Assembly (NCBI RefSeq): GCF_000296695.1
Contig: NZ_BAFK01000009.1
Coordinates: forward strand, 62,001 to 126,000
DNA length: 64,000 nt
From: Rheinheimera nanhaiensis E407-8
GTDB lineage: Bacteria > Pseudomonadota > Gammaproteobacteria > Enterobacterales > Alteromonadaceae
Direction: 5' to 3'
Each line of letters starts with the position of its first letter. Within the stretch, counting starts at the first letter, position 1. Below, in pieces: positions 37,224-44,670 of the stretch. The translations under genes were made by a program, and so were the position numbers. The notes beneath the pieces are model-generated. The model ran no database searches. It had not been told where the DNA came from and worked only from the letters and a program-made list of their open reading frames with translations.

Positions 37224-38345
37224 CTAGTAATCTTCACCATAATCTGGCTCAATAGTTCCGAAGTTAATTGAGCGGATCGGACTCACTACTTCAACATCCT
37301 CAACCTTCAATTCGTCGATTGGTCCGTTTAAGTCGCCTGATACTGTAATTAAGATTTCTGATTCAAAATCTTCAATGGTGGTTGCAGTGATACCCCCCAT
37401 ATACACATGATCTCTGTCGATTGAGTCATAAACCGAAAGAGAGAACTCTCCTTCCGCTTCAATAGTAATTTTTGCCATAGCCTCTAAGACAATCCTATCA
37501 TCATCTTTATCAACTAATCTGAATTCATTCTCCAGTAGCTCAAATTCTTTGAACCAAGCATGACAACCTTCTGGCTCCCAATAGAGATGTGAATCAGCAT
37601 CTTGATCTGGCGTTATTCCATTTAATGCAGATTCTAACCCTGCTCCAACTTCTGAAAGAAAATCTTCCGCATTGTTTTCATGCAACGCTTTTTCCAAGTT
37701 AACCAGTAATGCATACGGCGCATTAGCTCTATTAAAGACAGCAAGTCCCTTTGAGAGATCTTCTTGGTAGTCAATGCGTTTAGATTTTGCGCAATAATTT
37801 TCCCAATCCCCATCTTTTGCGATGGCTAGCACATTTAAATTATTTTGCTCAGCCCAAGTCTCGACGGCCATTAAAACAATTGCGTCTGGAAACTCACTCT
37901 TTTTCTTTCCAGTTTCTGCAAATGGAGGGTTGCTAGAAAAGTATCCTGCAAGAAGCTCAGATACAGACACGTAATCACCGCAATCTAGAACCAGAGCGCC
38001 GGTTACCTCTATAAAATTATTTACTCTACTATCAGCTAAACCATCAACCTCTTTGCTAGCTATTAATGTCTGTTTGGCATCATTTAACTCACTGCTTTCA
38101 AAAAATAGATGGTCTCCGGCATCGTTAAGCGCTTTCTCTAACGCAGCTCTTGAAACTTTGATTTTGCTTTCTAAATGACTTAAGACCTCGTTTTTAATCA
38201 CATCAGGAAAGATGTACACGATTGGGCTTTGTTTGAACTGCGACAGTTTACCAAGTAACCCTTTTTCAAGCCGGAGACCATTGCCATCAAAAATTGATGT
38301 GTCTATTAAGATTGCTCCGTATCCCTTTTCTTCTTCATCTGTCAT
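37224..38345 (-). CDS. PIN-like domain protein (DUF4935 type), cassette-borne
   Basis: Probable metal-dependent ribonuclease. The N-terminal PIN-like domain has acidic residues at the expected places: Asp15 in ILIDTSIF, Glu53 in IKNEVLSHL, Asp154 in EFPDAIVLMAVETWA and Asp178/Asp180 in LAIAKDGDWENY. The C-terminal half (about 240-373) is acidic and strand-rich, of unknown role. The ATG at 38345 is preferred to that at 38357 because GGAG lies six bases before it. No small antitoxin-like gene is adjacent, unlike VapC modules. The gene lies between two attC-like sites and is AT-rich. A role in stress or phage defence is only a suggestion. Confidence 0.7.
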   Translation of the reverse strand: MTDEEEKGYGAILIDTSIFDGNGLRLEKGLLGKLSQFKQSPIVYIFPDVIKNEVLSHLESKIKVSRAALEKALNDAGDHLFFESSELNDAKQTLIASKEVDGLADSRVNNFIEVTGALVLDCGDYVSVSELLAGYFSSNPPFAETGKKKSEFPDAIVLMAVETWAEQNNLNVLAIAKDGDWENYCAKSKRIDYQEDLSKGLAVFNRANAPYALLVNLEKALHENNAEDFLSEVGAGLESALNGITPDQDADSHLYWEPEGCHAWFKEFELLENEFRLVDKDDDRIVLEAMAKITIEAEGEFSLSVYDSIDRDHVYMGGITATTIEDFESEILITVSGDLNGPIDELKVEDVEVVSPIRSINFGTIEPDYGEDY

Positions 38346-38360
38346 TGATAGCTCCATGGC

Positions 38361-38433
38361 AAATAACGCCTCAAACAGTGGCGCTCGTTAGCGCGTCCCG
38401 GTCGCAGACCCTTGCTGCTTTGACTTGTTAGGC
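38361..38433 (-). other. attC recombination site of integron cassette 1 (best-supported copy)
   Basis: On the minus strand it runs from GCCTAAC to GTTATTT, 73 bp. The inner arms TCAAA-G-CAG and CTG-TTTGA pair perfectly except for one extrahelical G, the diagnostic feature that orients attC recombination. The TAA stop of the preceding gene lies inside GCCTAAC, typical of cassettes. The variable middle holds two small hairpins (GGTC/GACC, GCGCT/AGCGC). The next gene starts within 20 bases of the core. Confidence 0.75.
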
Positions 38434-38715
38434 ATTGCGTAACCTACCCGTTGCTTTAGCAAAGCTAACCAAATCATCGAAGAGTTGACCGTAGTATGTA
38501 GATTCTTCAATGAGTTCCTGTTGATCACCGTATGAGGCATATTTACGCATTATATCGTCTCGGAGCTCTTCACCTGATACATGCCTGCGACCATAACGAA
38601 TAAATGTATCCACAAATTCAAAAAAACGTTTTTTGTCAAAATGGTGATGGCTTAACCAAGAATGCTGATTAATCCAGCATTCGTATGCTTTCAATGGTTT
38701 CTTTGATAAACGCAT
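38428..38715 (-). CDS. Hypothetical cassette protein, 95 aa
   Basis: A small soluble protein I do not recognise: basic N-terminus (MRLSKKPLKAYECWINQH), aromatic and histidine-rich middle (WLSHHHFDKKRFFEFVDTFIRYGRR), then an acidic helical part. No catalytic motif is visible. The ATG is only eight bases after a perfect integron core site (GTTAGGC), leaving no room for a Shine-Dalgarno sequence, and the stop overlaps the attC site. This makes it the first cassette visible in the array. Confidence 0.6.
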   Translation of the reverse strand: MRLSKKPLKAYECWINQHSWLSHHHFDKKRFFEFVDTFIRYGRRHVSGEELRDDIMRKYASYGDQQELIEESTYYGQLFDDLVSFAKATGRLRNA

Positions 38716-38722
38716 GAGTGAT

Positions 38723-38868
38723 GCCTAACAGTAATTATGTAGACTTCTCAGTAACTCCTGATACGTTAACTGAGAAATAACTACACATCGTACCTAATTT
38801 CAACAAATTACCGTGTGTACACGCCTTTTACAATAGGATGTTACTGAAAACTCTCAGTAACTCTGTTG
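38723..38868. repeat. Integron core site GTTAGGC with four CTCAGT(T)AAC repeats (attI or attC candidate)
   Basis: The minus-strand core GTTAGGC at 38723-38729 fits the GTTRRRY consensus. Beyond it on the plus strand are TCTCAGTAACTC, then GTTAACTGAGAA as its inverse, and about 75 bp further GTTACTGA-AAACTC-TCAGTAAC, a perfect 8-bp palindrome containing a second TCTCAGTAACTC-like copy. The spacing to the core (well over 100 bp) is unlike the 72-73-bp sites, so this may be an attI region, a larger attC or an unrelated repeat. Confidence 0.45.
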
Positions 38869-39022
38869 ATGCTCCTAAAGTTCGGGAAGTAGCGATAGAA
38901 CTGATATGCAATTTCTTGCTGCAACGACCGCTTATGGCACAAAGCGGCCAGCTCGTTATAACCCTAATGGCAGCAATGAGTAAATAAAGATCGTTGACAC
39001 CCAAAACAATAGTCTTTGTATG

Positions 39023-39436
39023 TCAGGCCCGTAAAAAACCGAATAATCCAGCAGCGGTCACGCCTAATGCAAAGCTAAAGACTAGAATAGTGATGAGCCG
39101 GCCTCTCCAGATCTTTGCGGATTCGCGAGCCTTCCAAGATGATCCTGGTTTATTACGTAGCACATCAGCCCAGCGCTTATAAAATATGGCGTCCATTGCC
39201 CAAGCGAGAAGCCCTGCCCAAACTGCAATCACCATAAAGACAATTGTGATCCAAAGAACAAGTTTTTCCGCTTCATCGAAATGTTGTGAATCCCTTGTCA
39301 TCATGGCAAAGAACACGCCAACTCCTCCACTAGCCAAGCTTACCGTTGTCTTTAGTAGATCGAACCCGGCGGCACGACTTCTGTTTCTGATATCCGCTGG
39401 ATTCACATTGTCTTTTTTACCATCGGGTGTGGACAT
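39023..39436 (-). CDS. Hypothetical small membrane protein, three TM segments
   Basis: A 137-residue protein with a charged N-terminus (MSTPDGKKDNVNPADIRNRSRA) and three hydrophobic segments: about 30-47 (TVSLASGGVGVFFAMMT), 57-85 (KLVLWITIVFMVIAVWAGLL...) and 113-136 (RLITILVFSFALGVTAAGLFGF). Function unknown. AGGA precedes the ATG. It lies on the same strand as the cassette genes, just beyond the repeat-rich core region, so it could be a further cassette, but no convincing attC follows its stop. Confidence 0.6.
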   Translation of the reverse strand: MSTPDGKKDNVNPADIRNRSRAAGFDLLKTTVSLASGGVGVFFAMMTRDSQHFDEAEKLVLWITIVFMVIAVWAGLLAWAMDAIFYKRWADVLRNKPGSSWKARESAKIWRGRLITILVFSFALGVTAAGLFGFLRA

Positions 39437-39666
39437 GAGTGCGTCCTTTCACTTTAATAAACGGGTGGCAGATCAAAATTAACAAATTCTGCTGTCGCAA
39501 AGTGGCATCCCTTTCTTGTTATTTTGGCCAACAAAGAACTATTTTCAAAAGTAATTGAAGTTCTTAATATTTATCAGGTTGTACCGAATACCCAATCTAG
39601 AACATAACAAGTCGAAGTGCAAACTTTAGGGAAAGTCCAGAGAGTTAGGGCAATGCCTGATACTCA

Positions 39667-40212
39667 TCAGCGATACTGCGCCAACTCTTCCTGAATTTGC
39701 ATAAACTCCTGGCGGGTGTCGGGTTGTAGCTCGCTTAGTGCTCTGGCGATATTGACTTGCATGGTTACCTGCGCCACTTCCGCAACTTCAGGCGCAACTG
39801 CTTTATTTTGTTGTTGGCTAAACCAGTTAAGCACCTTGGCCAAATGCCAGATACTGCTGCCACCGCTGTGCAGCGGGGCGGGGAAGCTTTGCGTGTGGTT
39901 TAACATAAGTTTGCGCATATTCTGCCGGCTAAAGCCGAGTAAATCAGCGATATCGCTTAAACCCACCAAGTCAGGTGTGGCTTCAGTAAGTTTGGCTTGT
40001 GGAATGGCAGTTTTAACGTCTTTAATGGCAGAGGTGATTGCTGCAAAAGCGCTGTTGGCGTCGCGGCTGAACTGCAGTGCTATGCGGCCTGGCTGGCCGA
40101 TACCAATAAGGGCGTCATCACAGCCTGCCTGCGCCAGGGCGGCAATGTACGCTTCGGCGTTTTGCTTCGCATCTGGCAAAGTAAACTTTAAGGTAAACTC
40201 GTATAGTGTCAT
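39667..40212 (-). CDS. Putative DNA-binding protein with AlpA/MerR-like HTH
   Basis: A 181-residue protein. Residues about 1-75 form an unassigned alpha/beta region. Then VGLSDIADLLGFSRQNMRKLMLNHTQSFPAPLHSGGSSIWHLAKVLNWF (about 83-132) looks like the winged HTH of AlpA/excisionase-type proteins, where a helix-turn-helix is followed by a 'P-x-W-x-L-xx-V-xx-W' wing. The target is unknown. The ATG at 40212 follows GAGGGTT; a TTG-initiated extension to 40227 is less likely. It sits alone, upstream of nothing obvious, in the accessory region. Confidence 0.6.
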   Translation of the reverse strand: MTLYEFTLKFTLPDAKQNAEAYIAALAQAGCDDALIGIGQPGRIALQFSRDANSAFAAITSAIKDVKTAIPQAKLTEATPDLVGLSDIADLLGFSRQNMRKLMLNHTQSFPAPLHSGGSSIWHLAKVLNWFSQQQNKAVAPEVAEVAQVTMQVNIARALSELQPDTRQEFMQIQEELAQYR

Positions 40213-40401
40213 CAGGTTAACCCTCAAAGTTATGGTTTCGTAATGCCGTGCAATTGTCTACAACCCGTTTGATCTGCCTGGCATGTGCAGTCCTTATCGA
40301 TCCTAGTTGGACAAACAAAGGTTGTCAAATGACAACCTTTGTTTGTGGAAAATGGAGTCGCACTTTTTGGCTAAAGTTAGCCCAGACCCGTTTCCCGTTT
40401 T

Positions 40402-40677
40402 TTAATAGTGAAACCGACACTGCGCTATTACCAGATAACCGTCGATGTAGGTGTAAACCAGGCGGTGCTCGCGGTCTATCCGGCGTGAGTAAAAGCCGGC
40501 GAAGTCGCCGACTAACCGTTCTGGTTTGCCTTTACCTTCCAGCGGTGAGCGCATGGCTTCTTTGATCAGCTCATCAATACGGACACTGAGCTTTTTGTTG
40601 TACTGCTTAAAATATTGATAGTCATCCCATGCATTGGCGTCAAAGGCCACGCCGGGTTTAGTTAGTTTCTTGCTCAT
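40402..40677 (-). CDS. yoeB: YoeB-type mRNA interferase toxin (second copy)
   Basis: A 91-residue toxin of the Txe/YoeB family, diverged from the copy at 10620-10883. It retains GKPERLVGDFAGFYSRRIDREHRLVY and the C-terminal CRFHY, including the Glu, Arg, His and Tyr active-site positions. It begins inside the antitoxin gene (20-base overlap). An N-terminal extension (MSKKLTKPGVAFDANAWDDYQYF) is a few residues longer than in E. coli YoeB. Confidence 0.92.
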   Translation of the reverse strand: MSKKLTKPGVAFDANAWDDYQYFKQYNKKLSVRIDELIKEAMRSPLEGKGKPERLVGDFAGFYSRRIDREHRLVYTYIDGYLVIAQCRFHY

Positions 40678-40927
40678 CTAAAAAGGGTTCCTTCACCTCG
40701 AAGGTGCCGGCTTTAATGCGAGCTACCGATTCCCGTAAACGGTTTGCATTATTCGGTGTACTGAGTAAGTACAGCGTTTCCTGCATGGCGTTGTAATCTT
40801 CCTGAGAAATCATCACAACATTACCAGACCGTTGGTTTGTCACTAACGTAGGTTCGTGAGTATCCAGTACAGTATCGATAACCGCCTTAAAGTTAGCCCG
40901 TGCTTCGCTAACAGTAAGAATGTTCAT
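40658..40927 (-). CDS. yefM: YefM-type antitoxin (second copy)
   Basis: An 89-residue Phd/YefM antitoxin: MNILTVSEARANFKAVIDTV, then VVMISQEDYNAMQETLYLL and a tail ending FLDEQETN. It should bind and inactivate the overlapping YoeB and repress the operon. It is clearly distinct in sequence from the antitoxin at 10373, so the two modules were probably acquired separately and may not cross-neutralise. Confidence 0.92.
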   Translation of the reverse strand: MNILTVSEARANFKAVIDTVLDTHEPTLVTNQRSGNVVMISQEDYNAMQETLYLLSTPNNANRLRESVARIKAGTFEVKEPFLDEQETN

Positions 40928-40993
40928 ATTCGCTTTAGCTCCTATTTTTCAACATACCGCTCTTTAACTGTTACATCTAAAACGGAATAAATG

Positions 40994-41017
40994 GATAGTA
41001 CCAATGTTTGTACTATC
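40994..41017. promoter_or_regulatory. Operator palindrome upstream of the second yefM-yoeB
   Basis: GATAGTAC and GTACTATC form a perfect 8-bp inverted repeat separated by 8 bp, about 70 bp upstream of the antitoxin start. GTAC-centred palindromes are the known target type for YefM, so this is a likely autoregulatory operator. Confidence 0.6.
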
Positions 41018-41137
41018 AGGCAATGAAAACGTACAAACTTGAGTACTAAGTTCTGTAATATGGTCAAGGCGGATGCAGGGGAGCTACCGGCCAAACATCT
41101 GGCCGGCTAAGGTGTGGCTGGCTTATACAGACGCGCG

Positions 41138-41590
41138 TTACGCTTGATCCGGAATCTCCGGCTCAGTCAAAAGCGCCAGCAGTTGCAAGGACTCTTGCCA
41201 GCCGGCATAACAAAACTCCAGTGGTATCGCCTCGGGTATACCGCTTTGTTCTATCGTCAGCTCAGTGCCGCATAACACTGGTTTTAGCTTAATGGTTACC
41301 AGCATCTGGCCCGGCAGGTTAGGGTCATCAAACTGGTCGTTATAGCGGATTAGCTCGTTCGGTTTTAGCTCCAGATAAGTGCCACCAAAGCTGTGGCTCT
41401 GGCCGGTATTAAAATTGGTAAACGACATTTTATAGCCACCACCGACACGGGCGTCCATGCTGTGTACTTTGCCGGTAAATCCATGCGGCGGGCACCATTT
41501 GGCTAAGGCATCGGCATCTAAAAAAGCGCGGTATAACCGCTCTGGTGTGGCTTTTATTACCCGGTGCAGGGTTACGGTATTGCCTGACAT
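41138..41590 (-). CDS. SRPBCC (AHSA1-like) family protein
   Basis: A 150-residue ligand-binding-fold protein. The opening VTLHRVIKATPERLYRAFLDADALAKWCPPHGFTGKVHSMDARVGGGYKMSF is characteristic of the AHSA1 (activator of Hsp90 ATPase-like) branch, as is the closing FCYAGWQESLQLLALL. Members bind hydrophobic ligands; the role here is unknown. It is a single gene with no partner, between the toxin-antitoxin module and the Sel1 gene, and its composition resembles the chromosome rather than the cassettes. Confidence 0.85.
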   Translation of the reverse strand: MSGNTVTLHRVIKATPERLYRAFLDADALAKWCPPHGFTGKVHSMDARVGGGYKMSFTNFNTGQSHSFGGTYLELKPNELIRYNDQFDDPNLPGQMLVTIKLKPVLCGTELTIEQSGIPEAIPLEFCYAGWQESLQLLALLTEPEIPDQA

Positions 41591-41762
41591 TTTGATTCTC
41601 CTGTGTAAAACGCATTAGTTTGACGTATCACAGCTTAGTCGAAGTAGCGGGGCTGGATTCGACAGCTCGGTAGAAATTTACTTTTCTCATGGCGATTAAT
41701 GAATGAATTGTTTACTATTGGTTAAATATTTTTCTGGAAAAATGCCTGTCGGGCAAAGAACA

Positions 41763-42464
41763 ATGATCAAATCTGTGTTTCTTATCTTTAGTTTATTTAC
41801 AGCCAGCTTGGCCGTAGCTGAGAACAGCGAAGCTGTTAACGCTGCGCAGCATGCTTTTTATAATGGTGATTATACAAAAGCTAAAGCCGGTTTTTTGCTG
41901 GCGGCAGAGCAGGGCTCTGTTGAAGCGGAATATTATCTTGGCTTAATTGCTAAAAATGAGCCCAAAAATGCAGACTATCAGGCGGCACTGTCTCATTTCA
42001 CAAACGCAGCCGCGCTTAATCATGCTCAGGCTATGTGGGAGCTGGGTGTGTTGTATGAAAACGGGGAAGGTGTAAACCAAAACCAGTTTACTGCGCTGGA
42101 CTGGTTTCGAAAATCTGAATTCGCGTCAGCTATTGAAGCGCCAGACAGCTTTTACGTTACCGGCAACAATGGTGAACTGAACGAAGTTTCAGTATCGCAA
42201 TATATTCAACACCTGACTCAGCAAGCACAAAGCGGACTTACCGATGCTAAATTTGCGTTGGCCAAAATTTATGATGCCGGAGTGATTGTTAAAGCGGATT
42301 TACCACAAGCTTTCAATTGGTATCTCAGCGCGGCAACAGACGGGCATACTAAAGCCGCACAGCTGGTCAGTTATTTTTATTGCCGTGGAATTAGTGTTCC
42401 GCGTAGCCCTGAAAAAGCCAATGCTTGGCTGGAAATCAGCGGATATTCGACAGAGTGTGACTAA
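41763..42464 (+). CDS. Secreted Sel1-repeat protein
   Basis: A 233-residue protein with a signal peptide (MIKSVFLIFSLFTASLAVA). Several Sel1/TPR-like helical repeats follow: YTKAKAGFLLAAEQGSVEAEYYLGLIA, AALSHFTNAAALNHAQAMWELGVLYENGEGV, LTDAKFALAKIYDAGVIV and AFNWYLSAATDGHTKAAQLVSYFYCRGI. These usually mediate protein binding in the periplasm. The internal ATG at 41763 is chosen because it begins the signal peptide; the frame is open from 41703. It lies 14 bp before the pore-former-like gene, so the two are probably co-transcribed. Confidence 0.75.
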   Translation: MIKSVFLIFSLFTASLAVAENSEAVNAAQHAFYNGDYTKAKAGFLLAAEQGSVEAEYYLGLIAKNEPKNADYQAALSHFTNAAALNHAQAMWELGVLYENGEGVNQNQFTALDWFRKSEFASAIEAPDSFYVTGNNGELNEVSVSQYIQHLTQQAQSGLTDAKFALAKIYDAGVIVKADLPQAFNWYLSAATDGHTKAAQLVSYFYCRGISVPRSPEKANAWLEISGYSTECD

Positions 42465-42478
42465 AAAGGACGACTGAG

Positions 42479-43258
42479 ATGACAAACAGACAACAGGATC
42501 TTGTACGTGAATTGCAGCACAATGAACACATACTGCATGTAGTGCCTGCTGAAGATCTGCAAAAAGAACACCTTGAGTTAAAAAGTAATACCAAGCTGGT
42601 AGCTCAACAGGTTATCCCAGTGTTAGACGCCGTAAAAGCGGCAAAGCTGATACATGAAGTGGGTGGCTTTAAACCAGGTCAGGTAGTGCTTAAAAAATAT
42701 GGCAATAAGCAGTATGTTATTTTTAAAGGCAAAGCCGGTGAGCGACGTGTACTGAAAGGAACTAAATATTTGGCGGACAATCCGACCGTTGTCAGAATGG
42801 CTGTTGGGCCAAAGGGAATTGTGAAATCTGCCAAAGGAGGCTTTGTAGTTACTGCTGTTTTATCTGTCGGTATAGAGATTTTTGATTACGTAATTAGAGA
42901 TACCGCATTGTTGTCTGAGATGTTGGGCGTTATCACCACTGACTTGGTTAAAATTGGTTTAAGCACGCTTGCTGGCGCAGCAGCCGGATTAGCTGTTGGC
43001 TCAGCAGCTGTGATCGGAAGTGTTGCAGCGGCGCCTTTTGTCGTTGCAATTGCGGTTGGCGTGTTAGCAGGTTTTGTTCTCGATAAAATAGATCAGCGTC
43101 TGGGTGCGACGCAGGCTCTGATTAAAGCTTATGCCCGGATGGGTATAATGCTGGACGAAATTAAGTATGAAACAAGCCGTAATTTGAGATACCTTGAGGA
43201 CAATCCTCAGTTGATTCCGTGTTTATTTGGCCCCTGTCATGGGATCAGAGGTTATTAA
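42479..43258 (+). CDS. Glycine-zipper membrane protein resembling pore-forming effector domains (YafU-like)
   Basis: A 259-residue protein. The N-terminal 60 residues are polar, followed by KYGNKQYVIFKGKAGERRVLKGTKYL. Then come a hydrophobic helix (GGFVVTAVLSVGIEIFDYVI) and a long glycine/alanine-rich hydrophobic hairpin (LAGAAAGLAVGSAAVIG and VAIAVGVLAGFVLDKID). This layout recalls the C-terminal toxin domains of PAAR-type T6SS effectors and E. coli YafU; the likeness is from memory and is not proven. No PAAR, VgrG or signal peptide is present. Ribosome site AAGGA. Its stop overlaps the next start (TAATG). Confidence 0.5.
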   Translation: MTNRQQDLVRELQHNEHILHVVPAEDLQKEHLELKSNTKLVAQQVIPVLDAVKAAKLIHEVGGFKPGQVVLKKYGNKQYVIFKGKAGERRVLKGTKYLADNPTVVRMAVGPKGIVKSAKGGFVVTAVLSVGIEIFDYVIRDTALLSEMLGVITTDLVKIGLSTLAGAAAGLAVGSAAVIGSVAAAPFVVAIAVGVLAGFVLDKIDQRLGATQALIKAYARMGIMLDEIKYETSRNLRYLEDNPQLIPCLFGPCHGIRGY

Positions 43259-43740
43259 TGTCTCCGAAAGTTGCACAGAGGGTTTTTCTGCTATTTAACC
43301 TGGTTGCAGTTTTGGTGGTAGCCTATGTTGTGCGTGATATTGTGAATGTTACATCTGAGCTTGCTGGTAAGCAGCCCGTGATCCCCTTGGATACCGGCAT
43401 CGGCTATTTGCTGCTGATGTCGGTGTTCTGGCTATTGAGTTTGGTACAGTTTGTCGGGCGCAGAAACAAACAACATTTTGTTATCAGGTGGAGCAACCAA
43501 CTGGTTATTGGTTGGTTTATGGCGACCTTGCTACTGGCGTATTTTATTCCTGCGTTATTACAAGAGCGTTTACAGCAAGCTGGTTATATACCCTGTGACG
43601 ACCCGCAGGTCGTTTCAAGAATATCCAGAGGAGCAAGTCTGATTTTTTTACATGGCCAAGCTTTCTCCGCGTCTGACTCTCAACCCAGTACGCATTCAGC
43701 AGTATGCGAGCTTTTTGCGTCAAGCCTATCAACGCAATAG
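43258..43740 (+). CDS. Small membrane protein, candidate immunity protein (DUF1240-like)
   Basis: About 160 residues with three or four membrane helices (VFLLFNLVAVLVVAYVV, IGYLLLMSVFWLLSLVQFV, QLVIGWFMATLLLAYFIPALL), then a GYIPCDD motif reminiscent of DUF1240 proteins. The start overlaps the previous stop by one base, so translation is coupled. That, and its membrane topology, suit an immunity protein for the pore-former-like neighbour. The last 30 residues (after SRISRGAS) look non-native, so a frameshift near the 3' end is possible. The track-like upstream start at 43219 is rejected. Confidence 0.5.
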   Translation: MSPKVAQRVFLLFNLVAVLVVAYVVRDIVNVTSELAGKQPVIPLDTGIGYLLLMSVFWLLSLVQFVGRRNKQHFVIRWSNQLVIGWFMATLLLAYFIPALLQERLQQAGYIPCDDPQVVSRISRGASLIFLHGQAFSASDSQPSTHSAVCELFASSLSTQ

Positions 43741-43771
43741 CCGCTGTCGCGGCCGATCTTTGTTGAGTTAG
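43652..43771 (+). pseudogene. 39-codon remnant reading frame at the end of the accessory region
   Basis: In another frame than the preceding gene, an ATG at 43652 opens a 39-residue sequence (MAKLSPRLTLNPVRIQQYAS...) that looks protein-like and ends at 43771. It has no ribosome site of its own. It may be the displaced C-terminus of a decayed gene. The rest of 43772-44039 shows no gene; only a weak hairpin GCC..GGC near 43818-43840 is visible. Confidence 0.25.
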
Positions 43772-44039
43772 CCTCGCTATTAGGTGCAACTATATTGGGG
43801 GGCTGGTCGGCGCTATAGCCTCGGTGAGTAACATCGGGGCTTTTCGCCTTTCTGACGTTTGGTAAACTTTGATAAAACCTCTTCAAATGGCGTTCCTACT
43901 TTTCTTGCTTACCATCGCAATAAAACCGCTTTGTAAATAATGTTGCCACTGCGCCTGGTTGACTAAAAACCCCGCTTAAAGCCCTTGCTGGCGCTGCTGC
44001 AACCGGCCAAAATAGCGCCAGTTTGCTGCTGAGGTGGTT

Positions 44040-44663
44040 ATGGTTAATCTGGCGTTGCTGGGCGCGTTTATTCCAACGTTTTTGTTTGTCTCGGTGACAC
44101 CGGGCATGTGCATGACACTGGCGATGACGCTGGGCATGAGCCAGGGCGTGCGCCGCACCTTGTGGATGATGTGGGGCGAAATGCTGGGCGTGGCGCTGGT
44201 AGCGATACTGGCGGTGTGCGGTGTGGCGGCGATAATGCTGCAGTTTCCGACGTTGTTTCAGTGGTTTAAGTTAGTAGGTGCCGCCTATTTAGCCTGGATT
44301 GGCTGGCAAATGTGGCGTGCTAAGGGCAAGCTGGCCCTGCCACAGCCGGGTGCACTGCCCGCCAGGCTGGCGCGGCGTACCTTGTTTAGCCAGGGTTTTA
44401 TTACCGCGGTGTCTAACCCTAAAGGCTGGGCCTTTCATATGGCGCTGTTGCCGCCTTTTATTGATAGCCAGCTGGCGTTCTGGCCGCAGCTGTTGGTGTT
44501 AGTGACAGTTATTTTGCTGCTGGAATTTGGTTCTATGTTGCTGTATGCCAGTGGCGGCAAAGCCTTAGCGTTGTTTTTTAGTAAAACCAACCGGGTGCAG
44601 TATTTAAACCGCATCGGCGCCAGCCTGATGTTTGGCGTGGCGCTGTGGATGTTGCTCGGCTAG
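44040..44663 (+). CDS. LysE/RhtB-family amino-acid exporter
   Basis: A 207-residue inner-membrane protein with about six hydrophobic helices and the family blocks SVTPGMCMTLAMTLGMSQGVRR, VGAAYLAWIGWQMWRAK and FSQGFITAVSNPKGWAFHMALLPPFI. Such proteins export amino acids or homoserine lactones; the substrate is unknown. GAGG lies before the ATG at 44040. The gene runs toward, and is convergent with, the DUF502 gene eight bases away. Confidence 0.88.
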   Translation: MVNLALLGAFIPTFLFVSVTPGMCMTLAMTLGMSQGVRRTLWMMWGEMLGVALVAILAVCGVAAIMLQFPTLFQWFKLVGAAYLAWIGWQMWRAKGKLALPQPGALPARLARRTLFSQGFITAVSNPKGWAFHMALLPPFIDSQLAFWPQLLVLVTVILLLEFGSMLLYASGGKALALFFSKTNRVQYLNRIGASLMFGVALWMLLG

Positions 44664-44670
44664 CCGTAAC

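Noticed and set aside
38930-38965. attC downstream of the membrane protein gene (39023)
   Set aside because: A TTATAAC core and a CCGCTT/AAGCGG hairpin occur, but no matching second core lies within a normal distance; left as unassigned structure.
39602-39653. Another attC between 39023 and 39667 genes
   Set aside because: CCCTAAC and GTTATGT cores occur 52 bp apart, but the inner arms are not complementary and the length is short.
43219-43257. Upstream start for the small membrane protein
   Set aside because: The extension overlaps the previous gene by 40 bases with no ribosome site; the ATG at 43258 is coupled to the previous stop and starts before the first helix.
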